A stretch of 64,000 bases of DNA, taken from contig NC_051095.1 of NCBI RefSeq assembly GCF_901709675.1, forward strand, positions 18,998,456 through 19,062,455, given 5' to 3'. Position numbers and translations under genes: made by a program. Shown here in pieces: positions 1 to 10,365 of the stretch (position 1 is the first letter of the stretch; every line of letters begins with the position of its first letter). The notes below the pieces were generated by a model. The model did no database searches. It saw nothing but the letters and a program-made list of their open reading frames with translations, and was not told the origin of the DNA. The stretch is from Syngnathus acus. Its lineage: Eukaryota; Chordata; Actinopteri; Syngnathiformes; Syngnathidae.

Positions 1-838
1 CCCAGTAGAACGATGGAGTCCCCAGAAGGAGCGCTCTCCAGCAATTCCTCCAGGGACTCCAAGAAGGGTGGGTATTCTGAGCTGCCGTTTGGTGCATAGA
101 CACAAACAACAGTCAGGACCCGTCCCCCCACCCGAAGGCGGAGGGAGGCTACCCTCTCGTTCACCGGGGTGAACCCCAATGTGCAGGCGCCCAGCCGGGG
201 GGGCAATAAGTATACCCACACCTGCTCGACGCCTCTCACCGTGGGCAACTCCAGAGTGGAAGAGAGTCCAGCCCCTCTCGAGAGGGCTTGTACCGGAACC
301 CAAACTGTGCGTGGAGGCAAGTCCGACTATATCTAGTCGGAACTTTTCTGCCTCGCACACCAGCTCGGGCTCCTTTCCAGCCAGAGAGGTGACATTCCAT
401 GTCCCAAGAGCCAGCTTCTGCAGCCGGGGATCAGACCGCCAAGGTCCCTGCCTTTGGCCGCCGCCCAGCTTGCACTGCACCCGACCCCTTTGGCCCCTCC
501 CACAGGTGGTGAGCCCATGGCAAGGGGGACCCACGTTTCCTTTTCGGGCTGTGCCCGGCCGGGCCCCATGGGCGAAGGCCCGGCCACCAGACGCTCGCCT
601 TCGAGCCCCGCCTCCAGGCCTGGCTCCAGAGGGGGGCCCCGGTGACCCGCGTCCGGGAGAGGGAAAACGAGATCCATTTATTTTTTTCATCATAAGGGGC
701 TAATGTGAGCCGTGCTTTGTCTGGCCCCCTCACCTAGGACCCGTTTGCCATGAAGCCCCAGACAACATGGCTCCTAGGATCATAGGGGCACGCAAACCCC
801 TCCACCACGATAAGGTGACGACTCACGGAGGGGACAAT
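1..838 (-). mobile_element. 5' end of a Rex3/RTE-like LINE with N-terminal endonuclease, cut by window edge
   Basis: Read on the minus strand from 838 down to 1, this is the leader and first coding part of a non-LTR retrotransposon. The leader (about 838-640) is GC-rich. From about 425 down to 1 one frame stays open and encodes the N-terminal half of an apurinic-type endonuclease: a GTWNVTSL start strand near 400, AGVGILIAPRL near 215-185, VVCVYAPNGSSEYPPF near 115-70, and SIVLLG at the edge, where a GDFN motif would normally follow off-window. The endonuclease nicks target DNA to prime reverse transcription. The same leader recurs in a decayed copy ending at 13945. The endonuclease part is much better preserved here than in that copy, so this one is younger. 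The RTE/Rex3 label rests on the matching 3' end at 45957-46199 and is moderately secure. Confidence 0.75.
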
Positions 839-1159
839 GTAAACAAGTATAAATAATTATAATTTCGAAATAGTCAAATTTATAATAGGTTTTGCCACAC
901 TAAAGTCAAAATATGAGAAAATAAATAAATAAATAAATAGTATATATCTTCAGCAATTTGAAGAAAGTGAAACTCTAACCTTCACTCAAAACTCTAGGCA
1001 AAGCCACACCCTTGTGTGACACCCTACTTTGGGATCCTAATCTATGTTTGAAACCCTACCTCCAAACCCTGACCTATTTTAAAACCCTTAATCTGATTTG
1101 AAACACTACCCATGTATGAATCCTAAATTCAATAGCCTAATCTGGCCATATAATGTCTG

Positions 1160-1980
1160 AGTTTTGTATTTGAGACGCCACTTCTACCAATAGTTGCCAT
1201 ATAATGTCTTCATTTGAATATCAGAAATCCCTCAACAATCAGTTCCTCACAATTACAAACACTTCTATCCCTAAATGTGGTACCCCTATTATTATTTGAG
1301 GTCCTCTGTGGCCTCGCGAGTTATGCTGGGCATCCATTGAGAAGATGGGATTGAAATAAGAAGCGATTCCTGTGAGCATGCTGTGTCGGCCAGATGATCG
1401 CATTTGTCCAAGACCCCCCACCTCCTGCGCCCGCCGCCATGGATATTAGAAAATAATTATCTTGACGACGAGGCCAAGGTGAATCCATGGGTCTATAGGA
1501 AGAAGCCAGGCCTGTATGATTAGCAATTTATGAGTTTTAAAATGGCCGGGCGTCCTCAAATGTCCTTAATTGACGAATCATTCAGATTTCATGTGTAGCA
1601 TCTACATTTTTCAATGGACGGCAAGCAGTTCATAAATATGTACATTTATAAGCGGCCCGATTAAAAACACAAAGCTATTTTTTTCCCCTATGTAGCCTTC
1701 ATTTGTCATTTCACATACGATTATGGACAACTTTAGCTTTTCGATAAGACATTGTTGCTGGATGAGAGAATTTTCATGAAGTCTGTCATGCTGTTTTTTT
1801 CCCTATCTTTCATAACGATATTTGCCATTGTTGTAACAATAATTGACATATTTCAGTGCAGTTATGGTGGAGGTCATTTAGTACGTCACCTGCACCTTTT
1901 CTCTATTTGCCGAGATGATTAGTGTGCTTGTCAGGTGCAGTACTCAAGGTTGTCTGAGTGTGTTGCGTAAAAATATGCAT
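1160..1980. other. Interval without recognised gene or repeat
   Basis: AT-rich DNA lying between tracts of the TTGAAACC repeat. The short minus-strand frame near 1239-1421 has no recognisable domain and no splice context. I see no transposon ends here. Confidence 0.5.
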
Positions 1981-2695
1981 CAACACTTTTTCACATATTC
2001 CCAAGAACCCTCGCTTGAAACCCTAACACTTGCTTTAAAACCATATTTAAAACAGTATCTCTAAATTAAAAAGCCTTACCTTTTTGTACACAAAAAAGTT
2101 CAGTTTACATAGGTTGTATGATAAACTCCACAACAAGTTGGAAACTGTAACCCTTAGGTAAAACCTCATTTTAAAACCCTATTTTAGGATGAAACCCTGT
2201 CCTTGGTTTGACTTCAACCTTATCTTGAAACCTTATGTTGAAACTCTAACCTTGGCTTGAAAGACCTACAAACCCTATTCGAGCTTTAATATAGGAAACC
2301 TGTCTCTCTCTTTCTTGCTCATGTTTTTTTTTTAAATTTAAAATTGGTTTGAAACCAACTTTGAAATCTTTACTTCAATCCTGAATTTGTAAGCTTCAAC
2401 ATCTATTTTTAAACCTTAAGTCTTGCTCGAAACCCTACCCTGGATTGAAGCCATAATTTGACACAATTTCAACCTGCAATAAGACACATGACACGTCTTC
2501 AAAAGGAAGCCACACATATTATCCTTGGCCAGTGTCTTGCTTTGTTCCTATAGTTATAGTCGTATTATGAGAGGCCAATATGAAAGAACATCCCCAAATG
2601 TCACTTCAAAGCCACCTGATAATGAGCAACCCTATTGTTGTGTGGTAGGAATATTGCTTTGTGATGTTCCGTTCAAAGCCTCAAAACCCTGTCCA

Positions 2696-2730
2696 TGTGT
2701 GTGTGTGTGCGTGTGCGTGTGCGCGCACAG
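2696..2730. repeat. (TG)n/(CG) alternating purine-pyrimidine tract
   Basis: A run of TG repeats passes into GCGTGTGCGCGCACA, an alternating purine-pyrimidine stretch with CG steps of the kind able to adopt Z-DNA. Confidence 0.85.
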
Positions 2731-3103
2731 CGCGTGTGAGACGAATGATGAATTTGTGCACATGGACAGTCCCGCAGGATGTTTTTTGATAGCACATAGA
2801 AAGGCAAATTCAAGTGCCTGTTATTTTAAGCAACTAACTTTGAAAGTCTTAACTTGAGGCCCTGAATTGAAACCCTACTATAGGCTTCAAACCACAAATT
2901 TAAACCCTAACTTCCAACACTTGTTTGAGATCCTACTTTGAAAGTTTTGCCCCTGCGTGAAACACTAACCCTAATTTGAAATCCAGTCGCTTGATTTGCA
3001 ACCTTAAATTTGAAACCTTATTCCCACTTTGTTACCCTACTTTGGAACCCTGACCCCATCTTTAATGAATGCCCCAACTCTGGCTTCATTGAAACCTTTA
3101 AAA

Positions 3104-3418
3104 AAAAGATTAAGATTAAAGTCCCAATGATCGTCACACACACACCTGGGTGTGGTGAAATTTGTCCTCTGCATTTAACCCATCCCCGTGTGATTTTAAT
3201 CCATCCCCTGGGGGAGAGGGGAGCAGTGAGCAGCAGCGGTGCCGCGCTCGGGAATCAGTTGGTGATCTAACCCCCCAATTCCAACCCTTAATGCTGAGTG
3301 CCAAGCAGGGAGGCAATGGGTCCCATTTTTATAGTCTTTGGTATGACCCGGCCGGGGTTTGAACCCACAACCTTCCAGTCTCAGGGCGGACACTCTACCA
3401 CTAGGCCACTGAACTGGC
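3104..3418 (-). mobile_element. tRNA-derived SINE, copy 1
   Basis: Reading down from 3418, the element opens with a tRNA-like head: an A-box-like TGGCCTAGTGGTAGAGTG and a B-box GGTTCAAACCC, the internal RNA polymerase III promoter. The body contains a CCGAGCGCGGCACCGC segment and a CCTCTCCCCCAGGGGATGG segment. It ends with GGGACTTTAATCTTAATC repeats at 3122-3104. A nearly identical copy lies at 16738-17060 in the other orientation. Such SINEs are non-coding and are moved by LINE enzymes. I saw no clear target-site duplication. The near identity of the two copies suggests recent activity. Confidence 0.85.
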
Positions 3419-3916
3419 ACATGAATTTAACCCTTGTTTCAACCCTTGGCCAGGCTTGAAAACATAATTTCAGACACCACCTGGCTTGAAACCCGATGTT
3501 GACACTCTCACTTTGTCTTAAAATCAAAGTTCAAAACCCTAATCCAGACTTGAAACTCTAATTTGAAACTCATACTTTTGTTTAAAACCGTGATTGAAGC
3601 CTCTTAATCCTTTGTCCCATTGAGCAGTGAAGGCTTGTGTTTGCAACGGTAGCAAATGTTGAATTTTTTTTGTTTGTCAGGAGAAAATACTGTTGTTTTT
3701 TTGCTGTGAGGTGGTATCATAACAAATCAATTTGCAGTTTCTCTCAAGCTAGACCCTATTCAGTATTCAGGATGCAATGGATCGATGAATGACCAAAAGG
3801 CCACTGTGTGAGATTCCACAGCAAATACATCATTTAGAAGAACAGAATCTTTATCCTCATCTTTGGTATTTTGAGTGCTTCTAGTATGATAAAAAAGACG
3901 CTATAGGATACACTGT

Positions 3917-4442
3917 ACAGTGCCATTAAAAATTATTTGCCCCTTCTAATTTTTTTGTTTGTTTTTCGTAGTTTCCCCACCTTTATGTTTAGGATAAGCA
4001 AACAAGTGCAAAGATGCCCTAAGTAACCATACAATGCAGTTTTTAAATGTTGATGTGATTTATTAAGGGGAAAGAAATGCCTGACCCTGTGTGCGAAAAA
4101 GGACTTGCCTCCCTAGTTAGCTAATGAATTTACTGTGGTCAATGAAATATTTTGTACATTTTCACTGACTCTGATTGCCTTCAGATATGTTCAATCAAGC
4201 CATCATCTAACGAGTAATCACCTAAATGGAACCTGCTTAGTAAAAATGAAATTGGGCAAAAGGCCTGAAAATGCTGCAACAAAATTCCATGATCCAAAAC
4301 AAATTCATGAACAGAAGAAAAATGAAGTAAATGACATCTATTATTCTGGTGGGTTAAGACAAAGGCTTGGGGCAAACAAAGGGCTACTAAGTCATTCCTA
4401 AAGCTTTAAGAGTCCAGCAAATTATGGTGGGAATCATTATTC
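3917..4442 (+). mobile_element. Tc1/mariner-like transposon relic, left part (split by L2)
   Basis: The left end carries an ACAGTGCC-type terminus followed by a TTATTTGCCCC stretch, then decayed transposase sequence. A TTCCATGATCCAAAAC segment near 4286 and an AAAGCTTTAAGAGTCCAGC segment near 4401 match the DNA-binding part of a fish Tc1-like transposase gene. The sequence breaks off at about 4442 inside ATTATTC and resumes at 7942 with CAAATGGAGAAAGTGTGGAAC, which is the expected next stretch of the same gene. No intact reading frame survives. Confidence 0.75.
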
Positions 4443-7400
4443 TCCACCCCAACCGGTTTTGCTGATGAAACGGTGCCTGTTTCAGATAATTTTACATGTG
4501 TAACAAATATTTACTATCAGATTCCCACGGTCGTATCGTCCCGCCGCGCTAACAAACATTCGAGAGGTGATGTCAGGCCTAGAGAACACAATCTTACTCG
4601 CATCTCGTTTAAATATCCTTCGATAGATACGCACCCTGACCGACCGATTACGCTTAAACTCGGTTTTATGAATATTAGATCGCTTCATACAAAAGCAGTT
4701 CTCGTTAATGACCTCATCACGGAACATAATCTAAACGTTTTTGGTCTCTGCGAGACCTGGTTAAAACCTAATGAACTGCTGCCGCTTAATGAGGCCTCGC
4801 CTCCAAATTTTGTGAGCTCGCATGTGGCGCGTCCTCGAAAAAAGGGTGGGGGTGTCGCCCTCATCTCGAATTCTGAGCTGAGACTTAGGCCTCGTTCGAC
4901 CAATGTATTTAAAACATTTGAAGTTCTCACTGTCCGATCCACCGCTTTACCGTCATTTTATCTTGCTGTTATTTACCGTCCACCCGGGGCTTACTCTGGC
5001 TTCCTGGATGAATTTTCAGAATTCGTGGCTGATCTCGTAACCAATGCCGATAATATAATTATCATGGGTGATTTCAACATCCACATGAATTTACCGTCAG
5101 AGCCACTTACTTCGGCGTTTCAGACTTTAACTGATATGTTTGGTTTTTCGCAAGCCGTACAGGCAGCAACGCATAAGAATGGAAATACCATAGATCTGGT
5201 ATTATCCCGAGGACTTGCAACCTCAAATATAGCAGTGCTGCCATACACTACTGTTTTGTCTGATCATTACTTAATAAAATTTGAAATTTTAGTTTCTTGT
5301 CAAAGACAAGAGAGCAATCGGAATTATAGGAGCCGTAATTTTAACTCCATGACTGCAACTGCGCTATCTGAGTTACTGTCGCCGGCAACTGCCATATTTC
5401 CCGCGTACACCGGCTCTGTTGATAACCTTACAAATGAATTCAATGCGACATTGTTAAATGCCATTGACTCTGTGGCGCCGTTATGTCTGAAAACTCGCCG
5501 TAGATTGCCTACTCCGTGGTTCACGGATGAAACGCGTACGCTTAAGCAATTATGTAGAAAGCATGAGCGCAGATGGCGTCTAACCAAACTTGAGGTTTTC
5601 CATCAGGCATGGCAGGACAGCCTCCTGAAATATAAAGATGCGCTTATTTTAGCAAAAACTCGGTATTTCTCGCAAGTTATTAATCTCAATAAAAACAATC
5701 CGAAACACCTATTTGATACAGTGGCAAAGCTGACTCTACGCCAGCCGACCCCCGATAATTCCTTCCACTCAGCTGACGAGTTCATTAAATTTTTTGCTCA
5801 AAAGGTTGAGTCCATTAGGGACGAGATCAAGAATACCATTCCAGTCGTGCGGTCGAGCCCGCCGTGTACCAACGCTGATGATCATGCAACAACCCTCTCA
5901 ACTTTTAATAGCGTGTCCCTTGAAAGGCTTACACAAATGGTTAGTGCGGCTAAACAAACAACATGTTTGCTCGACCCTCTTCCAGCCAAACTACTTAAAG
6001 AATTATTTCATATTTTAGGACCGTCTGTCTTAAATATAATCAAGCTGTCTGTCTCCTCTGGGATAGTGCCAACAGCCTTCAAAACCGCTATCATTAAACC
6101 GTTGCTTAAGCGACCAAATCTTGACCCGGACTGTCTCAGTAATTATAGGCCAGTTTCAAACCTCCCATTTATAGCAAAACTTCTTGAAAAAGTAGTAGCA
6201 CAGCAGCTTAATGATTACATGGTCGCCAATAATCGATATGACTCTTTTCAGTCTGGTTTTAGAGCTAATCATTCCACTGAGACAGCACTTGCTAAAGTGA
6301 CTAACGATCTCCTCATAGCTATGGATTCAAACACTTCATCTGTACTGTTACTACTCGATCTTAGTGCTGCCTTCGACACTGTAGACTTTGATATTTTATT
6401 AGGGCGTCTTAAAAGTTGTGTTGGTATTTCAGGGTCAGCACTAGGCTCGTTCCATTCCTATCTATCAAATAGGACGCACCGAGTGGTCCATGGCAATGCG
6501 TCCTCTGAGCTCTATAATGTTACGTGTGGTGTCCCACAGGGATCGGTTCTCGGACCAATTTTATTTAATATTTATATGATCCCGCTTGGGGACATAATAC
6601 GTAAATATAATATTAGTTTTCAATGCTACGCGGATGACACCCAATTATATATGCCATTATCGATGACAGATCCGCGTGATTGTTGTAATCTTGAGGCATG
6701 CCTTGCGGAGATCAAGCAATGGATGTCTCTCAACTTCCTTCGTCTTAACCCAGATAAAACTGAGATGTTGATAATTGGTCCAACTCGTTTTCAACACTTG
6801 TTCAAGGAAACCGCTATAACTATAGATAACCGTACTATCACTCAGAGCGATACTGTAACTAATCTCGGGGTAATGTTTGACCAAACTCTCTCCTTTCAAA
6901 AGCACATTAAGAATATAACCAGAATTGCGTTCTTTCACCTTCGTAATATTGCAAAGATTCGTCCGATCCTCTCGACCGGTGATGCGGAAACTATTATACA
7001 TGCGTTCGTCACGTCGCGCCTGGACTACTGTAATGTACTATTCTCTGGTCTTCCTAAGTCCCGCATCAAAAGTCTACAGTTAGTACAAAATGCTGCTGCA
7101 AGGCTGCTCTCACGGACAAGAAAATTTGATCACATTACCCCAATATTAGCCAACTTACATTGGCTCCCGGTCCATTTAAGATGTGACTTCAAGGTTCTTC
7201 TATTAACCTATAAATCATTGCATGGCTTAGCGCCTTCGTATCTCGTCGACCTAGTGGTTCCTTATGCTCCGTCTCGTAACCTTCGTTCGCAAAACGCTAC
7301 CCTTTTAGCGACACCGAGGGCCAAGAAAGTGTCTGCAGGGTCTAGAGCATTTTCTATCCGGGCTCCAGAGCTTTGGAATGCCCTCCCAATGGATATTAGG

Positions 7401-7941
7401 ACTGCTACCTCAGTAGAAACATTTAAGACACGTTTAAAGACACATTTCTATGACATGGCCTTTAACTAACTTGGAGTGGCCGATTCGGCCGGAGTCTGTT
7501 TTGTTTTCTCTCCCCCCCCTCTCCCCGGCCGGGGAGGTGGTTAGGTGGCACCCAAGCTGACAGCGGCTATCTGGATTCTTGTGGGCTAATTCAGGTTGGG
7601 GGAACTGCAGCTCAACCTCCACAGCCAGGATAGCAGAGGGCTCCTCTGGCAGCCCTTCGCTCTGACTTGGACATCTACTTTTGATTTTCATATTATGTAT
7701 TATTTGTGCCCTCTCTGCATCCATTACAACCTGGTGATCCTGAAAGGGGGATCCTTCCATCTGTGGTCCCTTCTCAAGGTTTCTCATTTTCCCCGGGCAG
7801 GGGTTTTGAGTTTTTCCTTGCCCTTTTGGGAGCTTAAGATCAGGGGATGCTTTGAGAATAATTGTCAATTTTTGTCTATGTGAAGCCCTTTGAGACTGCT
7901 TGTGATTTAGGGCTATACAAATAAACTTGACTTGACTTGAT
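4443..7941 (+). mobile_element. L2-clade LINE with intact ORF2, inserted in a Tc1-like relic
   Basis: This is an almost complete L2-type non-LTR retrotransposon. One open frame encodes endonuclease and reverse transcriptase (4473-7469). A 3' untranslated region follows (7470-7920), ending in GGGCTATACAAATAAACTTGACTTGACTTGA, the short TTGAC repeats typical of fish L2 tails. Three other copies of this 3' region lie at 28370-28733, 42976-43097 and 49136-49312. The body interrupts a Tc1-like transposon at matching points on both sides. I see no separate ORF1 and almost no 5' UTR, so the copy may be slightly truncated at its 5' end. Confidence 0.9.
4473..7469 (+). CDS. L2 LINE ORF2 protein: endonuclease plus reverse transcriptase, 998 aa
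   Basis: The protein cuts target DNA and copies the element's RNA at the nick. The AP-endonuclease domain spans about residues 65-275: GFMNIRSL near 64-71, the metal-binding glutamate E94 in CETWL, VIYRPPG near 165, GDFN at 199-202 and the catalytic SDH triad at 263-265. A linker rich in basic residues follows. The reverse transcriptase runs from about 500 to 800: LSNYRPVSNLPF, QSGFRANHSTETAL, the first catalytic aspartate in AAFD (D635), GVPQGSVLGP and the YADD active site at 719-722. The C-terminal tail has the L2-type LHWLPV and SFSIRAPELWNALP-like motifs. The listed start is a GTG; the first in-frame ATG is residue 66, inside the endonuclease, so the true start may lie upstream or be lost. 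No stop or frameshift is visible, which is unusual among the relics here and implies a young copy. Confidence 0.92.
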   Translation: MPVSDNFTCVTNIYYQIPTVVSSRRANKHSRGDVRPREHNLTRISFKYPSIDTHPDRPITLKLGFMNIRSLHTKAVLVNDLITEHNLNVFGLCETWLKPNELLPLNEASPPNFVSSHVARPRKKGGGVALISNSELRLRPRSTNVFKTFEVLTVRSTALPSFYLAVIYRPPGAYSGFLDEFSEFVADLVTNADNIIIMGDFNIHMNLPSEPLTSAFQTLTDMFGFSQAVQAATHKNGNTIDLVLSRGLATSNIAVLPYTTVLSDHYLIKFEILVSCQRQESNRNYRSRNFNSMTATALSELLSPATAIFPAYTGSVDNLTNEFNATLLNAIDSVAPLCLKTRRRLPTPWFTDETRTLKQLCRKHERRWRLTKLEVFHQAWQDSLLKYKDALILAKTRYFSQVINLNKNNPKHLFDTVAKLTLRQPTPDNSFHSADEFIKFFAQKVESIRDEIKNTIPVVRSSPPCTNADDHATTLSTFNSVSLERLTQMVSAAKQTTCLLDPLPAKLLKELFHILGPSVLNIIKLSVSSGIVPTAFKTAIIKPLLKRPNLDPDCLSNYRPVSNLPFIAKLLEKVVAQQLNDYMVANNRYDSFQSGFRANHSTETALAKVTNDLLIAMDSNTSSVLLLLDLSAAFDTVDFDILLGRLKSCVGISGSALGSFHSYLSNRTHRVVHGNASSELYNVTCGVPQGSVLGPILFNIYMIPLGDIIRKYNISFQCYADDTQLYMPLSMTDPRDCCNLEACLAEIKQWMSLNFLRLNPDKTEMLIIGPTRFQHLFKETAITIDNRTITQSDTVTNLGVMFDQTLSFQKHIKNITRIAFFHLRNIAKIRPILSTGDAETIIHAFVTSRLDYCNVLFSGLPKSRIKSLQLVQNAAARLLSRTRKFDHITPILANLHWLPVHLRCDFKVLLLTYKSLHGLAPSYLVDLVVPYAPSRNLRSQNATLLATPRAKKVSAGSRAFSIRAPELWNALPMDIRTATSVETFKTRLKTHFYDMAFN

Positions 7942-8480
7942 TAACAAATGGAGAAAGTGTGGAACAATGGTGGAGCTTCCCAGGAGTGGCCAGCTTACAA
8001 AAATTACCTCAATAGCACAGCAACGACTCACCCAGGAGGCCACAAAGGAACCCAGGACAACACTTAGACATCTGTTAGCCTACCACGTCTCATTTAAGGT
8101 CAATGGGCAGAAATGACATCCTTGGCTGAGTTCTGAAGCAAAATCCACTGCAAGTCCAGATTTGAATCTGATTGAAATGCTGCGACCTCACCTTTAAAAG
8201 GCCATACATGCTTATACTCTCCAGTGTTGTGGAATTAAAGCAGAGTGAGCCAATTATCCCCACATAGACGCAAAAGTCTGACTACTAGTTTTAGAAAATG
8301 TGAGATTTTTGTTGTTGTTGCAGAGGATGGCTTAACCAGTTATCGTACATTCACACTGGGCCGGTTACTTGGGTTATCTTTGATATTTACATGTTTTTGA
8401 CCATTTAAAACAAATAAGGAACCAACGCAAAAAAGTTTTAACAAGAGGGCCAATACCTTTCCACAGCATTTTATGTTGTA
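7942..8480 (+). mobile_element. Tc1/mariner-like transposon relic, right part
   Basis: This continues the element broken at 4442. GGAGCTTCCCAGGAGTGGCCAG and GACTCACCCAGGAGGCCACA are recognisable Tc1-type transposase coding segments, and GATTTGAATCTGATTGAAATGCTG near 8160 is the later catalytic-region segment, with a deletion between them. The distal end (about 8400-8480) contains GAGGGCCAATACCTTTCC, an imperfect counterpart of the left terminus. Stops and deletions make it non-functional. Confidence 0.72.
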
Positions 8481-9223
8481 CATGAATGTACAAAGTACAG
8501 GAATTCTGAGCATGCAATTGGTCAGTGTTACCGATTGAATTCAATTGTGAAAATGGTGCATAATGGCAGAGCTACAACGATAAATCCAGTAATAATAGCA
8601 CCACAGAGATGTGCAAATTGGCTAGGAATCACGAGGGAAATTGCAATTGCTTCCGAAGTTAATGGCAAAAGGAAAGAGGCTGTTGGGATATCTGCCGGAG
8701 TTTAAACTGGAGTTTATTTAGCAGCCGCATTAGGCACTATAACGTGTGTCAGCCTCTCATCACTTGGCAAAGCAGACATTTTGCATGAGCAGAGGGCTAC
8801 ATCGAGCGTGATTAACACGTGGCGGACGCCTTTGTTGCGCTTGGCAGCTCGCCTTTCTTCTCTCGCTCTGTTGTTGCGACCTCAAGCAAGGGAAAAAAAA
8901 AGTACGGGCGCCGCCTAGTAGCTAGGCAACCCCCGGAGAGCGGCTCAGAAAGACCTTGAATTTTCTCCCGTCACGCTGCTGGGTGTGTAGGAGAAAAGTG
9001 TCAGTTGATTGAATGAATGTGGGACGTGGTTCTGAGAAGACATCCGGGAGTCATCACCCGAACCCAAAGATTTTTTTTTTTTTTCATGGATTCAAGTTAA
9101 ATCCTGGACACCTGCTGATAAGAACGAGTCTAAACTACTGTTATTTTATTATTATTATATCATTTTTTATTTAATTTATATATATATATATATATAACGC
9201 AACCCCCGGAGCGTATATATATA
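8481..9223. other. Interval without recognised gene; poly-T and (TA)n near right edge
   Basis: 8690-9000 is less AT-rich than its surroundings and could be conserved non-coding DNA, but nothing in it shows coding structure. A poly-T run sits at about 9070-9084 and a (TA)n tract at 9178-9196. Confidence 0.5.
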
Positions 9224-10365
9224 CCGTAAATTTCGGACTATAAGTCGCGTTTATTTTCATAGTTTGGGTGGGGGGGCGACTTATAATGTGGTTTTTTTTC
9301 AAAAATTTTCCCCCAAAAAAAAAAGTGAAACCGCAATAAACGAACCGCGATGTAGCAAGGGATTACTGTAATTTGAATTTCAAATGACCTCAGCAGCGTG
9401 ACGTACTACCGGCATCATTAGCGGCTTTGTTTCTAAGTGACACGGCGGACGAAGAGTTTGAAGGATTTAAGGATTTGGAGTGACACAGAAGGTTTGAAAA
9501 ACTATTATGGCTTTTACCCACGCCCGGTCCTACTCTACGGAGCTCTCTTTCGCCTCCGTGCATGGAAGTCGAGGGCGGCCGCTTGGCCGGGTGGCTGTCC
9601 AGGGACGGTGGATGGGGCTCGGTCATGGCTTTTACGCACGCCCGGTCCTATTCTATGGAATAACGACGAGGCTGACATCAGGGCGCACGCGCGGCGTTGT
9701 TGACGAAGGACGAGGAATTTGATCGATGGATTTAATGATTTAGAGTGCACAGATGGTTTGATAATACTATTGCTTATATAATAGTTATTTGATATCTAAT
9801 TTATATATCGTTATATGGGCTTGTGGAATATTTTGAAGTGCAATTGCCGTCAGCTGCGCGCACCCATTGTTGACAAAGGACGATCGATGGATTTAATGAT
9901 TTGGAGTGACACAGATGGTTTGATGACATTATTGCTTATATAATAGTTATTTGATATATAATTTATATATCGTTATATGGGCCTGTGGAATATTTTGAAG
10001 TGCAAGCGCCGTCAGCGGCGCGCACGCATTGTTGACAAAGGACGATCGATGGATTTAATGAATTGGAGTGACACAGATGGTTTTATTAACGTGTTATTTA
10101 TGAAATAGTTTTTTGAATAACTCTGAATTTTACGTCAGGGCCGTTCTCAGCTCTTCGTTTGTGTTTATGTCACGTTAGCATACCTATCGTTTAGCCTGTT
10201 GTTGCTCGTTCATGACTGTTCTTGGTGTTGGATTTTGTCGAATAGATTGCCCCCCAAAATGCGACTTATACTCCGGAGCGACTTATATATGTTTTTTTCA
10301 CATTTTTGGGCATTTTATGGCTGATGCGACTTGTACTCCGGAGCGACTTATAGTCCGAAAATTAC

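Larger units (their letters stand above)
960..3600 (+). repeat. Degenerate TTGAAACCCTAA-type repeat tracts, interrupted
   Basis: Short units built around CTTGAAACCCTAAC, spaced irregularly by about 20-30 bp and often joined by words such as CTTGG or ACTTTG, fill 960-1150, 1985-2475, 2840-3080 and 3425-3600. A GT-rich tract (2696-2730) and a SINE (3104-3418) interrupt them, and 1160-1980 is free of them. The units are too diverged to align as a clean tandem array. Related tracts occur at 13975-14115 and 48780-49035 on the same strand and at 24575-24715 on the opposite strand. I do not recognise the family. It resembles an old short-period satellite. Confidence 0.6.

Noticed and set aside
179-703. 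174-codon plus-strand frame and the antisense frames at 333-733
   Set aside because: These are shadows of the GC-rich leader and endonuclease of the minus-strand RTE-like LINE.
2525-2857. 110-codon plus-strand frame
   Set aside because: Half of it is the (TG)n tract read as a CVCVCV run; no domain.
960-3600. Interstitial telomeric repeats, from CCCTAA words
   Set aside because: CCCTAA never occurs in tandem as TTAGGG arrays would; it is part of a longer TTGAAACCCTAAC-type word with irregular spacing.
7434-7868. 144-codon minus-strand frame
   Set aside because: It lies antisense to the L2 3' UTR, and the same antisense pattern recurs at the other L2 tails.
9697-10095. CRISPR-like array
   Set aside because: The units are 160-170 bp near-identical tandem repeats without short direct repeats separated by unique spacers, inside a eukaryotic transposon.
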